Shown here one piece after another: positions 10,877 through 20,188 of a DNA stretch of 64,000 nucleotides (the first letter of the stretch is position 1; each line of letters begins with the position of its first letter). Source of the stretch: G965220205 sp965220205 (GTDB taxonomy: Bacteria > Chloroflexota > Dehalococcoidia > Lucifugimonadales > Australimonadaceae); contig OZ244812.1 in assembly GCA_965220205.1 (NCBI GenBank), forward strand, positions 1,550,001-1,614,000, written 5' to 3'. The notes under the pieces are model-generated. The model saw nothing but the letters and a program-made list of their open reading frames with translations, had not been told where the DNA came from and ran no database searches. The position numbers and the translations under genes are program-made.

Positions 10877-11806
10877 CTACCAGCCTCGTGTGGCCAGCAG
10901 CTCCTCGGACCTGATGGACCGGGCGCTGATGCCCACCATCGCTTCTCCGAGCCCGGTCGAGGCCTCCGCAATGGCGAGCGGGTCCTCGTAGTGCGTGACC
11001 GCCTTGACGACCGCCGCGGCGCGGGCCGCCGGGTTTCCTGACTTGAAGATCCCCGAGCCAACGAACACGCCGTCCGCGCCCAGGTGCATCATCAGCGCCG
11101 CGTCAGCCGGCGTCGCAACGCCCCCCGCCGCGAAGTTAACCACGGGCAGACGCCCTACCCGCTTCACCTCGCACAGGAGGTCGATCGGCGCGCCGATTTC
11201 CTTGGCGTAGGCGGTCAGCTCCTCGTCAGGCATCAGCTGCACGCGGCGGACCTGCTTCATCACGGTGCGCATGTGGCGGACCGCCTCTACGACGTCGCCC
11301 GTGCCCGCCTCGCCCTTCGTCCGGATCATCGCCGCGCCTTCTCCGATCCGGCGCAGCGCCTCGCCCAAGTCCCGGCAGCCACACACGAACGGGACCGTGA
11401 AGTCGTGCTTCCAGACGTGGTGCTCCTCGTCCGCCGGCGTCAGCACCTCCGACTCGTCGACGTAGTCCACGCCGATCGCCTCGAGCACGCGGGCTTCGAC
11501 GAAATGGCCGATGCGGCACTTGGCCATCACCGGAATCGTCACCGCCTCGATAATCTCCTTGACCATGCCGGGGTCCGACATGCGCGCGACGCCGCCGTCG
11601 GCGCGGATGTCCGCCGGCACGCGTTCGAGGGCCATCACGGCGCAGGCGCCCGCGTCTTCGGCCAGCCTCGCCTGCTCGGCGGTGACCACGTCCATGATCA
11701 CGCCGCCCTTGAGCATCTGGGCAAGCCCCGACTTTACGGCAAACGTGCCCGTCTCTCCGCCACCCTGAGCGCCGTTCGTAGTCACGCTACTTCCTCCCAC
11801 TGGCAT
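10877..11806 (-). CDS. pdxS: Pyridoxal 5'-phosphate synthase lyase subunit
   Basis: Makes PLP from ribose 5-phosphate, glyceraldehyde 3-phosphate and PdxT-derived ammonia. The 309-residue product contains the family signature blocks GGVIMDVVTAEQARLAEDAG, ALERVPADIRADGGVARMSDP and MAKCRIGHFVEA..VDYVDESEVLTPAD, plus the phosphate-binding FAAGGVATPADAALMM and GVFVGSGIF. It is close to full length. The ATG at 11806 is used; a GTG seven codons in is an alternative. PdxS and PdxT indicate the deoxyxylulose-independent PLP route. Confidence 0.97.
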   Translation of the reverse strand: MPVGGSSVTTNGAQGGGETGTFAVKSGLAQMLKGGVIMDVVTAEQARLAEDAGACAVMALERVPADIRADGGVARMSDPGMVKEIIEAVTIPVMAKCRIGHFVEARVLEAIGVDYVDESEVLTPADEEHHVWKHDFTVPFVCGCRDLGEALRRIGEGAAMIRTKGEAGTGDVVEAVRHMRTVMKQVRRVQLMPDEELTAYAKEIGAPIDLLCEVKRVGRLPVVNFAAGGVATPADAALMMHLGADGVFVGSGIFKSGNPAARAAAVVKAVTHYEDPLAIAEASTGLGEAMVGISARSIRSEELLATRGW

Positions 11807-11869
11807 CGACGACTCTCAGTATACGCCGCGCACGGAAGGCGCGCTCACTCATGGACAGCGTGGGAAGCG

Positions 11870-12317
11870 TCAGAACGCCGGGACGGTGAGCTCCGCCTGC
11901 CCGGAAGGACCGTCGTAGGTGAGGACGCAACGCCGCATTACATCCATGCCTAGGAGAGACGGCACGAAGGAGGCTGGTTCCCCGGAGACACGGCGACCGA
12001 GAAGAATGGAGTTTATCTCGCATTGCCGCCAAGCCCCGGTGTCTTGGTCGAGCACGTATATCTGCGCCTCTTGCCTCGCGTAGGCGCGGGCGCCAGCGAT
12101 GCCCATGAGCGACGCGTCCTCGGGAAGCGTCTCCCACTGTTCGGGGGGGCACTATCTTCTCCCAGTCTCTCGGGTGCAGGGCCGAGAAGGCCGCGCCCGT
12201 GTCGATCAGCATGTTGACGCGGGAACCTTTGGAGTGGGCGGGCAGACGCACGTAGACCGGCAGCCATAAGAGTGCTGACGCCTGCGTCTGTTGGACTACT
12301 ACTGCGGGGCGGGCCAA
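11870..12317 (-). pseudogene. Retropepsin-like aspartic protease, frameshifted in a C7 run
   Basis: The frame opens with a probable TTG at 12317, inside the end of the preceding gene. It carries the aspartic protease motif IDTGAAFSALHP after a beta-strand YVRLP. A run of seven G on the plus strand (12143-12149) breaks the frame. With six, translation continues PPEQWETLPEDASLMGIAGARAYARQEA and ends SLLGMDVMRRCVLTYDG..AELTVPAF, the second psi-loop of single-domain retropepsins. The repaired length is 447 nt, 148 residues. Such proteases work as homodimers, because each chain gives only one catalytic Asp. Function in bacteria is largely unknown. A homopolymer sequencing error is quite likely. 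Confidence 0.75.
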
Positions 12318-12616
12318 TGGCCTAGCATCCAGAGAGGGTCCTGGGCAGTGACCAATTCCCGAACGGCGAGGCCCTTTGGATCGTCGGCCTTTCCCAGCGC
12401 TCTCATGAACTCGTCAAGGCCCGCCTGGTGCACGATTACCCGCTCGTCCATGACGGCGATCCATTGCTCAGGGTATTGTTCGAGCAGCGACGCCTTGTTC
12501 TCGTGGAACCATTGCCAGTCGCGCTGGGACTGTTCCCACTCCGCCGAAGTGGGCAGCGCCTTGTTGCCGTCTCCAGAGTCCGACGAGCCTTCTGCTGCCT
12601 TGCGCGCCGTTGCCAT
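12299..12616 (-). CDS. DUF5678-like small protein
   Basis: 105 residues starting at the ATG at 12616, with GGGAG eight bases upstream; the ORF extension to 12655 lacks this signal. The core DWQWFHENKASLLEQYPEQWIAVMDERVIVHQAGLDEFMRAL resembles the short DUF5678 module (a KxxLLxxYPGxWVAVxDxxVIxxG pattern). That assignment is from memory and not certain. The N-terminus is polar and probably disordered. Its 3' end overlaps the start of the retropepsin gene, so the two are likely co-translated. No function is known. Confidence 0.65.
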   Translation of the reverse strand: MATARKAAEGSSDSGDGNKALPTSAEWEQSQRDWQWFHENKASLLEQYPEQWIAVMDERVIVHQAGLDEFMRALGKADDPKGLAVRELVTAQDPLWMLGHWPAPQ

Positions 12617-12701
12617 CACGTTCTCCCGTTGCCGCCTGCGCACAGTGCTTCGCACACTACACGTTACGACTCGTCCTTGGCGAGCAACGTGTCCGACGTA
12701 C

Positions 12702-12904
12702 TCATCTCGGCTGATGCTCCATGCACAAACGACCGAACCATTCTCTGTACTCTTCGTCAGTCATGCCGTGAGGGCCTTTGTGATGGGCGTCGATACCTCC
12801 CACCCCTTCCCTCTGAACTCGTGTCCGCACAACGGGCATACACGAGGCGCCATTGTGGACCGTCCCCAACAGGGACAGCTTGGGTTACAGGTCTGCACCG
12901 CCAT
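12702..12904 (-). pseudogene. Tiny zinc-ribbon/HNH-like protein gene with a single-base frameshift
   Basis: Too short for most gene callers. From an ATG at 12904 (or 12853) the frame gives CNPSCPCWGRST then VCPLCGHEFRGKGWE. One base is missing near 12796-12800, and the next frame reads GIDAHHKGPHGMTDEEYREWFGRLCMEHQPR and stops at 12702. Joined, this is a 67- or 50-residue protein with a CPLCGHxFxGxGWxGIDAHxxxxH pattern, which I recognise from small HNH/zinc-ribbon-like proteins of unknown role. Both alternative lengths become multiples of three after one added base. The broken state may be a sequencing artefact. Confidence 0.55.
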
Positions 12905-12933
12905 CGCCAAGCCCCACCCAACCCCAACGCCGC

Positions 12934-14640
12934 CTACAACTCGTCCCGCGCCAGCAGTCCGGCGATGGTCGACGCCACTTCGCCCGGCGCCACTTGCGAC
13001 GCCTCCGTGTCTCGGCGGCGCTTCACCTCCACCACGCCCTGCTTGAGGTTGCGCGGGCTCACGACGACGCGCACCGGCAGGCCCAGCAGGTCCACGTCGT
13101 TGAACTTCACGCCCGCCGACTCGTCGCGGTCGTCGTAGAGGACTTCGTAGCCAGCCTCGGTGAGGGCAGCGTACGTGCCCTCGGCCGCCGCCGCGACCTG
13201 CGGGTCAGCCGCGTTCAGCGCCAGTAGGTGCACCTGAAACGGGGCGATCGGCGCCGGGTAGACGATGCCGGCCCCGTCATGGTTCTGCTCGATGGCCGCC
13301 GCCAACACCCGCGTCACGCCGATCCCATAGCATCCCATCACGACCGGGTTGAGCCGGCCCTCCTCGTCGGTGAACTCGGCGCCGATGGTCCGCGTGAAGA
13401 ACGTCCCGAGCTTGAACACATGGCCCACCTCGATCCCGCGGACCTCCTCCAGCGCCGCGCCGCAGTTCGGGCAGCCGTGGCCCGCCTGCGCCAGCGCGAC
13501 GTCGGCGATGCGGTCCACCGTGAAGTCGCGCGGGTAGTTGACGTTCCGATAGTGCTTGCCGGGCTCGTTCGCTCCGGCGACGAAGTTATTGCCCTGCCCG
13601 ATGCTCGGGTCGCCGATGCGCCGGACGCCCGTGAGCCCCACGGGCGAGGTCGAGCCCGGCGTCAGCCCCGCGGCCCACGACTCCTCCGGCGTCGCCATCC
13701 GCAGATCGTGGACGTCGAGCAGGTTCTTCAGCTTCACTTCGTTCACCGCTAGGTCGCCCCGGAGCGTGACGAGCACGACCCGGCCGTCGGCGGCGTAGAA
13801 CACGGCCTTCAGCGTCTGCGACTCGGGCACGCCCATGAGCTCGGCCAGCTGCGCGATCGTTGTGACGCCTGGCGTGTCGACGAGCGTCAGCTCCCCCGGC
13901 TCGCCCTCCGGCGCGGGCGGTATGACCGAGACGGCGCGCTCGGAGTTGGCGGCGTAGTCGCCGTTGGGACACGTGAGCACGGTGTCCTCGCCGGACTCAG
14001 CGGGCATGATGAACTCGTGGGAGTCCTTGCCGCCGATAGCGCCCGAGTCCGCCTCGACCTCCAGCGTTGGCAGCCCGCAGCGGCGGAAGATGTTCCGGTA
14101 CGCCTGGCGCATGCGCTGGTACGTGACGTCCAGCGCCTCCTGGCCCGTGTCGAAGGAGTAGGCGTCCTTCATGTCGAACTCGCGTCCGCGGAGCAGGCCC
14201 GCGCGCGGCCGGGGCTCGTCCCGGAACTTCGTCTGTATCTGGTAGAGCAGCAGCGGCAGGTCGCGGTAGCTCTCAACGTTGGCCTTGGCGATTGCCGTGA
14301 CCACCTCCTCGTGCGTCGGCGCCAGGACCATCTCGCGCTCCCGGCGGTCCGTGAGGCGAAACATGTTCGCGCCGAACGCCTCGTCGCGGCCCGACTCCTG
14401 CCACGTCTCGACTGGCTGGAGCGCAGGCATGCGGACCTCCTGGCCGCCCGCCGCGTCCATCTCCTCGCGGATGATGCGCTCGATCTTGTGCAGCGACCGC
14501 AGCGCGGGCGGCAGGTAGGCGTACACGCCCGCGGCTACCTGCATCATCATGCCGGCGCGCAGCATCAGCCGGTGGCTGGCCGTCTCGGCCTCGCCGGGGT
14601 CTTGGCGGAGCGTCTTCGAAAGGAACTGCGAGGTGCGCAT
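12934..14640 (-). CDS. proS: Prolyl-tRNA synthetase (bacterial type)
   Basis: Charges tRNA-Pro. The start chosen is the ATG at 14640 (MRTSQFLSKTLRQDPGEAE), the usual N-terminus; an upstream ATG at 14682 would add 14 residues. The 568-residue product has class II motif 2 in RDEPRPRAGLLRGREFDMKDAYSFD, motif 3 in GCYGIGVTRVLAAAIEQNHD, and the editing insertion between them (residues ~240-390). The C-terminal anticodon domain ends VKRRRDTEASQVAP. In many genomes proS follows ispG directly; here DEAD-box, arsM, a HEPN-like gene and an IS lie between. Confidence 0.97.
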   Translation of the reverse strand: MRTSQFLSKTLRQDPGEAETASHRLMLRAGMMMQVAAGVYAYLPPALRSLHKIERIIREEMDAAGGQEVRMPALQPVETWQESGRDEAFGANMFRLTDRREREMVLAPTHEEVVTAIAKANVESYRDLPLLLYQIQTKFRDEPRPRAGLLRGREFDMKDAYSFDTGQEALDVTYQRMRQAYRNIFRRCGLPTLEVEADSGAIGGKDSHEFIMPAESGEDTVLTCPNGDYAANSERAVSVIPPAPEGEPGELTLVDTPGVTTIAQLAELMGVPESQTLKAVFYAADGRVVLVTLRGDLAVNEVKLKNLLDVHDLRMATPEESWAAGLTPGSTSPVGLTGVRRIGDPSIGQGNNFVAGANEPGKHYRNVNYPRDFTVDRIADVALAQAGHGCPNCGAALEEVRGIEVGHVFKLGTFFTRTIGAEFTDEEGRLNPVVMGCYGIGVTRVLAAAIEQNHDGAGIVYPAPIAPFQVHLLALNAADPQVAAAAEGTYAALTEAGYEVLYDDRDESAGVKFNDVDLLGLPVRVVVSPRNLKQGVVEVKRRRDTEASQVAPGEVASTIAGLLARDEL

Positions 14641-14698
14641 GGGGTCGTTGCCTGCCGGGAGCGTTTGCGGCAAGGATAGCATCCCGGCTGGCCGCCGC

Positions 14699-16171
14699 TC
14701 ACGCCGTGGTGGCTGCCCCGCCGCTCGGCGCCGGCTGGGCGTACATCGCGAGGTAGATTTCCTCGAGGTTCTCCCCGCCGACGTGCTCCCGGATCGCGTC
14801 GAAGAACTCGATGTCCCACTCGCTCACGAACGTCACCGCGGTCCCCTCGCGGCCCATCCGAGCGGTGCGGCCGATCCGGTGCACGTACTCGTCGACCTGC
14901 TCGGGGATGTCGTAGTTGATGACGTGCGCCACAGCCGGCACGTCGATGCCCCGGGAGGTCAGGTTCGTCGAGACCAGGAGCTTCAGCTTGCCGTCGCGGA
15001 ACGCCTGCATCACCGCGTTGCGCTCGCCCTGAGGCAAGCCGCCGTGGATCGCTTCGACCGCGATTCCCCTGCGCTTCAGCGACCGGACCAGCCAATCCAC
15101 GTCCTCTTTGGTGCGCCGGAACACCAGGGTCTGCTCCCAGTGATCGATGGTGTCGAGCACCTCGAGCATCGCGCTCAGCTTGTCGCGGCGCGCCACCTCG
15201 CAGTACATCTGACGCACCGTCTCCACCGGCTCCGACTCCTCGCCCACGCGAATCCACTGGGGATCGCGCAGGTACGAGTAGATCAGCCGTCTGATCATCG
15301 TGGGGACCGTCGCCGTGAAGAGCGCGGTCTGACGGTCGCGCGGCGTGCTGCGCAGTATCCGCCGGATGTCGGGCAGGAACCCGATGTCGAGCATCTGGTC
15401 CGCCTCGTCGAGGATGACGATCTGGACGCGGTCGATGCGCAGGATGCCACGGTCGAGGAGGTCGATCACGCGGCCCGGCGTGCCGACGACGATCTGCGCG
15501 CCCCCTTCGAGGCCCGCAATCTGCGGCCCCATCGGCGCGCCCCCATACACGGCCACGAGCCGGATGCCCCGGTGGCGGACGATCCGGGTGACCTCGCCGG
15601 TCACTTGGCGCGCCAGCTCGCGCGTGGGCACGAGGACGATTGCCTGCACGTAGCCGTCGGTCCCGTCGATCCGCTCGGCCAGCGGAATGCCGAACCCCGC
15701 CGTCTTGCCCGTGCCGGTCTGCGCCTGGCCCACCAGGTCCACGCCGTCCAGCATCGGCCCGATCACGGCCTCCTGAATGGGCGTGGGCTCCGAGTAGCCC
15801 ATCTCGGCGAGCGCTTGGGCCACCGGCGCCGACACCATGACGGGCCCAAACGCCGTTTCGCGCGGCTGCGGCCCGGTCACGCTCTCGACGCGCGGAGGCG
15901 CCACGGCCTCGCCGGAGGGCTTCCCCCGCCTCCGCCTACGCTGCTTGGGCGAGGCGTCGGCCTGATCGGCAGAGGGAGCGGAGAACGAGTGGCTGGGAGC
16001 GTGGGAAGAAGCGTCGGGGGGAGCGCCGTCGCGTGTGCGGCCGCGCGGACGGCCAGGTCCCGCGGAGGGCTCGGGCTGCGGGCGGGTCGCGGGGGACGGG
16101 GGAGCGTCGGAGGCTTTGGGGGTCGCGGACGCAGGTCTCGGAATCAGACGCGAGAGGAGTTTCTTGAACAT
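14699..16171 (-). CDS. DEAD-box ATP-dependent RNA helicase
   Basis: 490 residues. Residues 1-105 are a Pro/Ser-rich basic extension, probably disordered. The helicase core follows: Q motif ending PTPIQ, Walker A AQTGTGKT (150-157), PTRELA (182-187), TPGR (231-234), DEAD (255-258), a motif III reading TAT instead of SAT, and in the second RecA domain SRGIDVPAV and HRIGRTARMGREG. The normal C-terminal tail of CshA/DeaD types is nearly absent. It is expected to unwind structured RNA in ribosome assembly or mRNA decay. The ATG at 16171 has AGGAC upstream; proS starts 58 nt after its stop. Confidence 0.95.
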   Translation of the reverse strand: MFKKLLSRLIPRPASATPKASDAPPSPATRPQPEPSAGPGRPRGRTRDGAPPDASSHAPSHSFSAPSADQADASPKQRRRRRGKPSGEAVAPPRVESVTGPQPRETAFGPVMVSAPVAQALAEMGYSEPTPIQEAVIGPMLDGVDLVGQAQTGTGKTAGFGIPLAERIDGTDGYVQAIVLVPTRELARQVTGEVTRIVRHRGIRLVAVYGGAPMGPQIAGLEGGAQIVVGTPGRVIDLLDRGILRIDRVQIVILDEADQMLDIGFLPDIRRILRSTPRDRQTALFTATVPTMIRRLIYSYLRDPQWIRVGEESEPVETVRQMYCEVARRDKLSAMLEVLDTIDHWEQTLVFRRTKEDVDWLVRSLKRRGIAVEAIHGGLPQGERNAVMQAFRDGKLKLLVSTNLTSRGIDVPAVAHVINYDIPEQVDEYVHRIGRTARMGREGTAVTFVSEWDIEFFDAIREHVGGENLEEIYLAMYAQPAPSGGAATTA

Positions 16172-16226
16172 GTCGTCCTATACTAACATGGCATACTACG
16201 GCGCCAACGAACGAGGAGACGACCCC

Positions 16227-17036
16227 ATGAGCGATACCGACCTGAAGGCCACGGTGCGGAGCGCGTACGGGAAGATCGCGTTGGACGCGGCGGCGCGCTG
16301 CGGCGACGGTTGCGGGGCGGACGAAGCGTCCGCGCGCATCGGCTACTCGCAGGCGGAGTTGGCGAGCCTCCCCGACGGCGCCAACCTCGGCCTCGGCTGC
16401 GGCAACCCAATCGCGCTGGCGTCGCTGCGCGAAGGCGACGTCGTGCTCGACCTCGGGTCGGGCGCCGGCATCGACTGCTTCCTCGCGGCGCAGGCGGTCG
16501 GGCCGTCGGGCCGCGTCATCGGCATCGACATGACGCCGGAGATGCTCGACCGGGCCAACGCTAACGCTGCGGCCGGCGGGTACGCCAATGTCGAGTTCCG
16601 CCGCGGCGACCTCGAATCGCTGCCGGTGGACGACAACAGCGTGGACCTGGTCATCTCGAACTGCGTCATCAACCTCGTGCCGGACCGGACGCAGGTCTAC
16701 CGCGAGGCGCTGCGCGTGCTCAAGCCGGGCGGGCGCGTGTCCGTCTCCGACACGATACAGACGGTCGCGCTGCCGGATGCGCTGCTCGACACGGAAGTGG
16801 CGAAGGCCGGGTGCATCTCCGCGGTCGTGACCAAGGAGTCGTACCTGGCGTCGCTGAACGAGGCGGGGTTCGCGGAGGTCCGGATCGACAGCGAAACGCC
16901 CTACCCGCCCGATCTCGGATTCGAGGAGCGCCTCATCGAGGGCCTCCGCGAGGAGCAGGGCGTCCCCGAAGAAGCCGTCCGCGCCGCAGCCCGCTCCCTC
17001 GTGAGCATCATGGTGACGGCGGTCAAGCCGAGCTAG
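16227..17036 (+). CDS. arsM: Arsenite S-adenosylmethionine methyltransferase
   Basis: Methylates As(III) using SAM, giving volatile or less toxic methylarsenicals. The ATG at 16227 has GAGGAG at 16213-16218; the longer frame from 16035 overlaps the helicase and is rejected. The 269-residue protein has SAM motif I DLGSGAGID (75-83). The family cysteines are visible: C25/C29, C58 in GLGCGNP, C146 in ISNCVINL and C196 in AGCISAV, the set that coordinates arsenite. It is divergent from the helicase gene, and no arsR-type regulator is adjacent. Confidence 0.93.
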   Translation: MSDTDLKATVRSAYGKIALDAAARCGDGCGADEASARIGYSQAELASLPDGANLGLGCGNPIALASLREGDVVLDLGSGAGIDCFLAAQAVGPSGRVIGIDMTPEMLDRANANAAAGGYANVEFRRGDLESLPVDDNSVDLVISNCVINLVPDRTQVYREALRVLKPGGRVSVSDTIQTVALPDALLDTEVAKAGCISAVVTKESYLASLNEAGFAEVRIDSETPYPPDLGFEERLIEGLREEQGVPEEAVRAAARSLVSIMVTAVKPS

Positions 17037-17104
17037 GAGTGGGCGGCCCAGCCCACCGCTCAGATGGGGCTGTTTGGCCGCCGGAGAGGGTGACGGCTCT
17101 CCTT

Positions 17105-17330
17105 GCGGTCTCATTTGGTCCCATTTGGTCTCATTCCCCTCGCGGCCAAGCCGGTGGTCCAAAGGCGGAGAGAGGGCTCCGTTCGTTCAAAGTGGGCCAT
17201 TCTGAGCCATTCCACCTCTGGGCTTGGGACCGACGCCGGTTGCCGCCGTCGTTGGCCCTAGGAGATAGGGTACGCGGCGAGTGGGCGCCTGGGCAACGGG
17301 CGGATGTCATCGTGGCGACTGGCAGGTGGT
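17105..17330 (-). repeat. Dispersed intergenic element, copy A (10-bp periodic motif)
   Basis: The gene-free gap between arsM and the HEPN-like gene holds a repeat element read on the minus strand. Its clearest part is a 10-bp periodic array: three tandem units at 17105-17139 (AATGAGACCA, AATGGGACCA, AATGAGACCG) and two at 17187-17212 (AATGGCTCAG, AATGGCCCAC then TTTGA). The flank with GCCCGTTGCCC and TACCCTATCTCCTAG resembles the flank of copy C near 57630-57670. Related copies lie at 31190-31440, 49484-49622 and 57600-57748. The outer borders are approximate. Confidence 0.65.
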
Positions 17331-17356
17331 AATCCAGCACCAGCGTCAGGTCGCGC

Positions 17357-18820
17357 CTAGTCCTTGGCCAGTAGCCGCACCAACTCTGGAAGGACGCCTC
17401 GGCGGCCTATGCCCAACGACTCGGCGTAGAGCTGGCGGACCGTCCGGGGGTCGACCGTGTCGCCTGGCTCATGCTCCGCCGCATTCCGCGTACGCTGAAG
17501 CGTCTGGAGATGTTTCGTCGTTAGGTCCGCTTCCGTGAGGAACCGCACGTCATCGCTGGATAAGCCTAGGCTTTGCAAGTAGTCCTTGATGCCGCTATGC
17601 CATAGAAGTTGTACGCAGTCATCAATGCTAGGGCTACGCCGAGACTGTTTCGGTCTGTCGAGTATCATCTGCAACCCTGGATGCGGCAAAGGTTGTGTTT
17701 CGGATAGAGGAAGCCACAGATAGCAGTACAGCACTTCCTCCGTCGCGATGCGGATGTCGTTAGCGATAGCTACGTACCTGCTTCGAGTCGAAGCTATGAA
17801 CTTCCTGTCTGCGTCGACAAGAGCTTGTTGTGCGCGCCCGGGGAGTTTCATCCAAAGTCCATCCTGGAAGAAGTATCTCTCCAAGCGTTCGACTGCTAAC
17901 TCGTCCTCTTGGCGTCTGTGTAGGTCTCGGAGCTGATCAGGCGTCAGCTGAGCTTGCGCCCAACCCAGTTGCTCATCCCAGTAACCATCGAAAATCTCAG
18001 TCATTCCACTCTCATAGAGTGGAAATTTGGTTCTCAGAGTGTCGCATGCAGTTGCAATCGCATCCCAATCTGTTCCATCAGTTCGGCCGTGTCGTAGTTG
18101 AGCCATATACTGTCTCAGCATATCCTCTGCTCCAGTGAGCCACAGTGGCAAAGCCTCCTCGGTGAACTGCCCAATCTCGAGCCGCCCATCCCCGTCCGCA
18201 AGCTCATATGCCTCTATTGAAGACACGATGCTCAACAGCGCGGTGGCGTAGTCGCCTACTTGAAACGCGAGCTCCGCCTTAACACGGCTCGAAATCGAGC
18301 AAATCGACAACAGCGTCTCCGCGTGAGCGTCACCGTATTTGTCGATTTCACCGTACCTGGCTAGCAACTGTTCCAGTTCGTTGTGAAAGCGACTAACGTC
18401 GTCTCCGTAACCGAACTCCTGTCCCTCGACTGCGCACAACCGCATAGCCCGGACAAGGAGGGTCGCCCGATAGTGGATAGCTGCCCCAAGAGTTAGCCTG
18501 TCCTCACGACCATCCGGCATGTAGGGGGCGCTGAGCTGACTCTCGAGTCCATGGAGTCGTTCGACGACCAGTCGGACACCGGCAACCGGGTCCCGCATCG
18601 CCAAATCCATAGCTTGTGCGATTTCATGCTCGATATAGTGGCCAGAACCGCTATCCAAGACCCTCTTGATCTCTTGCATTCGTTCAGAAAACTGATCTGG
18701 ACTGTAGGACTCTCTAAGAAAGGTCAGGAACAAGGCGACAACGTCTTCTAGGACGTTCTCGCCTTTCTCGATTCTCTGGATGATGACGAGGGTCCTGTCC
18801 GGGCTGGGAATCCAAGCCAC
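17357..18820 (-). CDS. Unknown helical protein with a C-terminal HEPN-like RX4H motif
   Basis: 487 residues, mostly alpha-helical, starting at a GTG at 18820. No family is recognised over residues 1-430. Near the C-terminus QRTRNAAEHEPGD (about 443-455) contains R-x4-H with RN, the arrangement of the catalytic motif of HEPN ribonuclease domains, followed by helices (TVRQLYAESLGIG). Its base composition is visibly less GC-rich than neighbours, suggesting transfer. The IS5 element lies 6 bp upstream of the start. Before the insertion, this start would have been 2 nt after the ispG stop. HEPN proteins often act in defence or toxin systems, but that role is only inferred. Confidence 0.6.
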   Translation of the reverse strand: MAWIPSPDRTLVIIQRIEKGENVLEDVVALFLTFLRESYSPDQFSERMQEIKRVLDSGSGHYIEHEIAQAMDLAMRDPVAGVRLVVERLHGLESQLSAPYMPDGREDRLTLGAAIHYRATLLVRAMRLCAVEGQEFGYGDDVSRFHNELEQLLARYGEIDKYGDAHAETLLSICSISSRVKAELAFQVGDYATALLSIVSSIEAYELADGDGRLEIGQFTEEALPLWLTGAEDMLRQYMAQLRHGRTDGTDWDAIATACDTLRTKFPLYESGMTEIFDGYWDEQLGWAQAQLTPDQLRDLHRRQEDELAVERLERYFFQDGLWMKLPGRAQQALVDADRKFIASTRSRYVAIANDIRIATEEVLYCYLWLPLSETQPLPHPGLQMILDRPKQSRRSPSIDDCVQLLWHSGIKDYLQSLGLSSDDVRFLTEADLTTKHLQTLQRTRNAAEHEPGDTVDPRTVRQLYAESLGIGRRGVLPELVRLLAKD

Positions 18821-18826
18821 CCCTAA

Positions 18827-20188
18827 CAGGGTGATGAAAAACGGCTGCGAGGTAGGGATGCGAAGGTAGGGACGCGAAGGTGCGGATGGGGAGGCGTTTG
18901 GTTACGCTTGGCGCAGCACGAACGGGAGGCGGCCATGCGCGGCACATCCGACCAGCAGATCGAGAGTCTGGTAGCGCTCACCCCCGAGGACCTGGTCCCA
19001 CAGGAACACCCGATCCGGCGGATCAAGCCGCTGGCAGACCGGGTGCTTCAGGAGTTGTCGCCCACCTTCAGCCGCATGTACGCCAAGAGAGGCCGGCCAT
19101 CAGTGCCGCCCGAACACCTGTTGAAGGCGAGCTTGCTGATCGCGCTCTACTCCGTGCGCTCGGAGCGCCAGTTCTGCGAACGGCTGACCTACGACATGCT
19201 CTTCCGGTGGTTCCTCGACCTGAACATCCGGGGCGGTTCCTTCGACCAGTCGACGTTCGCCAAGAACCGGACCCGGCTGCTGGCGCATGAGGTGACGGGC
19301 CGATTCTTCGGGGCGGTGGTGAGCGAAGCGAGGCGGCAGCGCCTGCTGTCGGAGGAGCACTTCAGCGTGGACGGGACCCTGCTGGAGGCGTGGGCCTCCC
19401 TCAAGAGCGTCCGGCCGAGGGACGAGGAGAGGGACCCGCCTACGGGGGCAGGCGGGCGGAACCCATGGAAGGACTTCCGGGGGGAGCGGCGTTCCAACGC
19501 GACCCATGTATCGACGACGGACCCGGAGGCGCTGTTGGCGCGCAAGGGGGAGGGGCAGGCGGCGAAGCTGTCCTTCGCCGGCCACGTGCTCATGGAGAAC
19601 CGGAATGGGCTGGTGGTGGACGTGGTGCTGTCGCAGGCTACCGGGACGGCTGAAACGGCAGCGGCGCTGACGATGCTGGAGCGGGTCCCCACAGCACGGA
19701 GGATCACGGTCGGGGCCGACAAGGGGTACGACACGCGGGAGTTCGTGGCCACCTGCCGCTCGTTCCAGATCACGCCTCACGTGGCCATGAAGCAACGGCG
19801 CTCAGCCCTGGACCGGCGGACGAGCCGTCACGCGGGGTACGCGGCGAGTCAGCGGGTGCGGAAGCGGGTTGAGGAGGTGTTCGGCTGGCTGAAGACCGTC
19901 GGGGGCGGAAGGAAGCTGCGTTACTGCGGCGTGGCCCGCAACGGCCTCTGGGCGGAGATGGCTCTGGCGGCGTACAACCTCGTGCGCATGGCCAAGCTCA
20001 TGTCTCCCCCATCATCTCCGGGGGAGGTCCCTGCCTGTTGAGGATGAAAGGCCCCAACCGGAGGCGCCAGCGGCCCGATCAGGGGCGATCCAGGGCGCCG
20101 CTTACTCCGAATCGGCGTCCAACGGCGCGCCTCAATGCCGGCGCCGGCCCGCTCCCGATTCCCCAAACTCGCATTCTTCATCAGCCTG
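18827..20188 (+). mobile_element. IS5-family insertion sequence, apparently complete
   Basis: A 1362-bp element. The left end CAGGGTGATGAAAAACGG (18827-18844) and right end, read inward, CAGGCTGATGAAGAATGC (20188-20171) are imperfect terminal inverted repeats. Both sides are flanked by CTAA (18823-18826 and 20189-20192), a 4-bp target duplication that fits the YTAR preference known for the IS5 subgroup. One transposase gene fills the element. The right CTAA copy contains the ispG stop codon (TAG on the minus strand). Confidence 0.85.
18935..20041 (+). CDS. IS5-family DDE transposase
   Basis: 368 residues from the ATG at 18935, with GGGAGG at 18924-18929; the ORF can be read 9 codons further upstream without a ribosome site. 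The N-terminal DUF772-type region (ALYSVRSERQFCERLTYDMLFRWF) precedes the DDE catalytic residues: D146 in FSVDGTLLEAW, D262 in VGADKGYD, and E313/E314 in RVEEVFGWLK with the YREK-like spacing. It is intact and of normal length, so the element may be active. Confidence 0.93.
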   Translation: MRGTSDQQIESLVALTPEDLVPQEHPIRRIKPLADRVLQELSPTFSRMYAKRGRPSVPPEHLLKASLLIALYSVRSERQFCERLTYDMLFRWFLDLNIRGGSFDQSTFAKNRTRLLAHEVTGRFFGAVVSEARRQRLLSEEHFSVDGTLLEAWASLKSVRPRDEERDPPTGAGGRNPWKDFRGERRSNATHVSTTDPEALLARKGEGQAAKLSFAGHVLMENRNGLVVDVVLSQATGTAETAAALTMLERVPTARRITVGADKGYDTREFVATCRSFQITPHVAMKQRRSALDRRTSRHAGYAASQRVRKRVEEVFGWLKTVGGGRKLRYCGVARNGLWAEMALAAYNLVRMAKLMSPPSSPGEVPAC

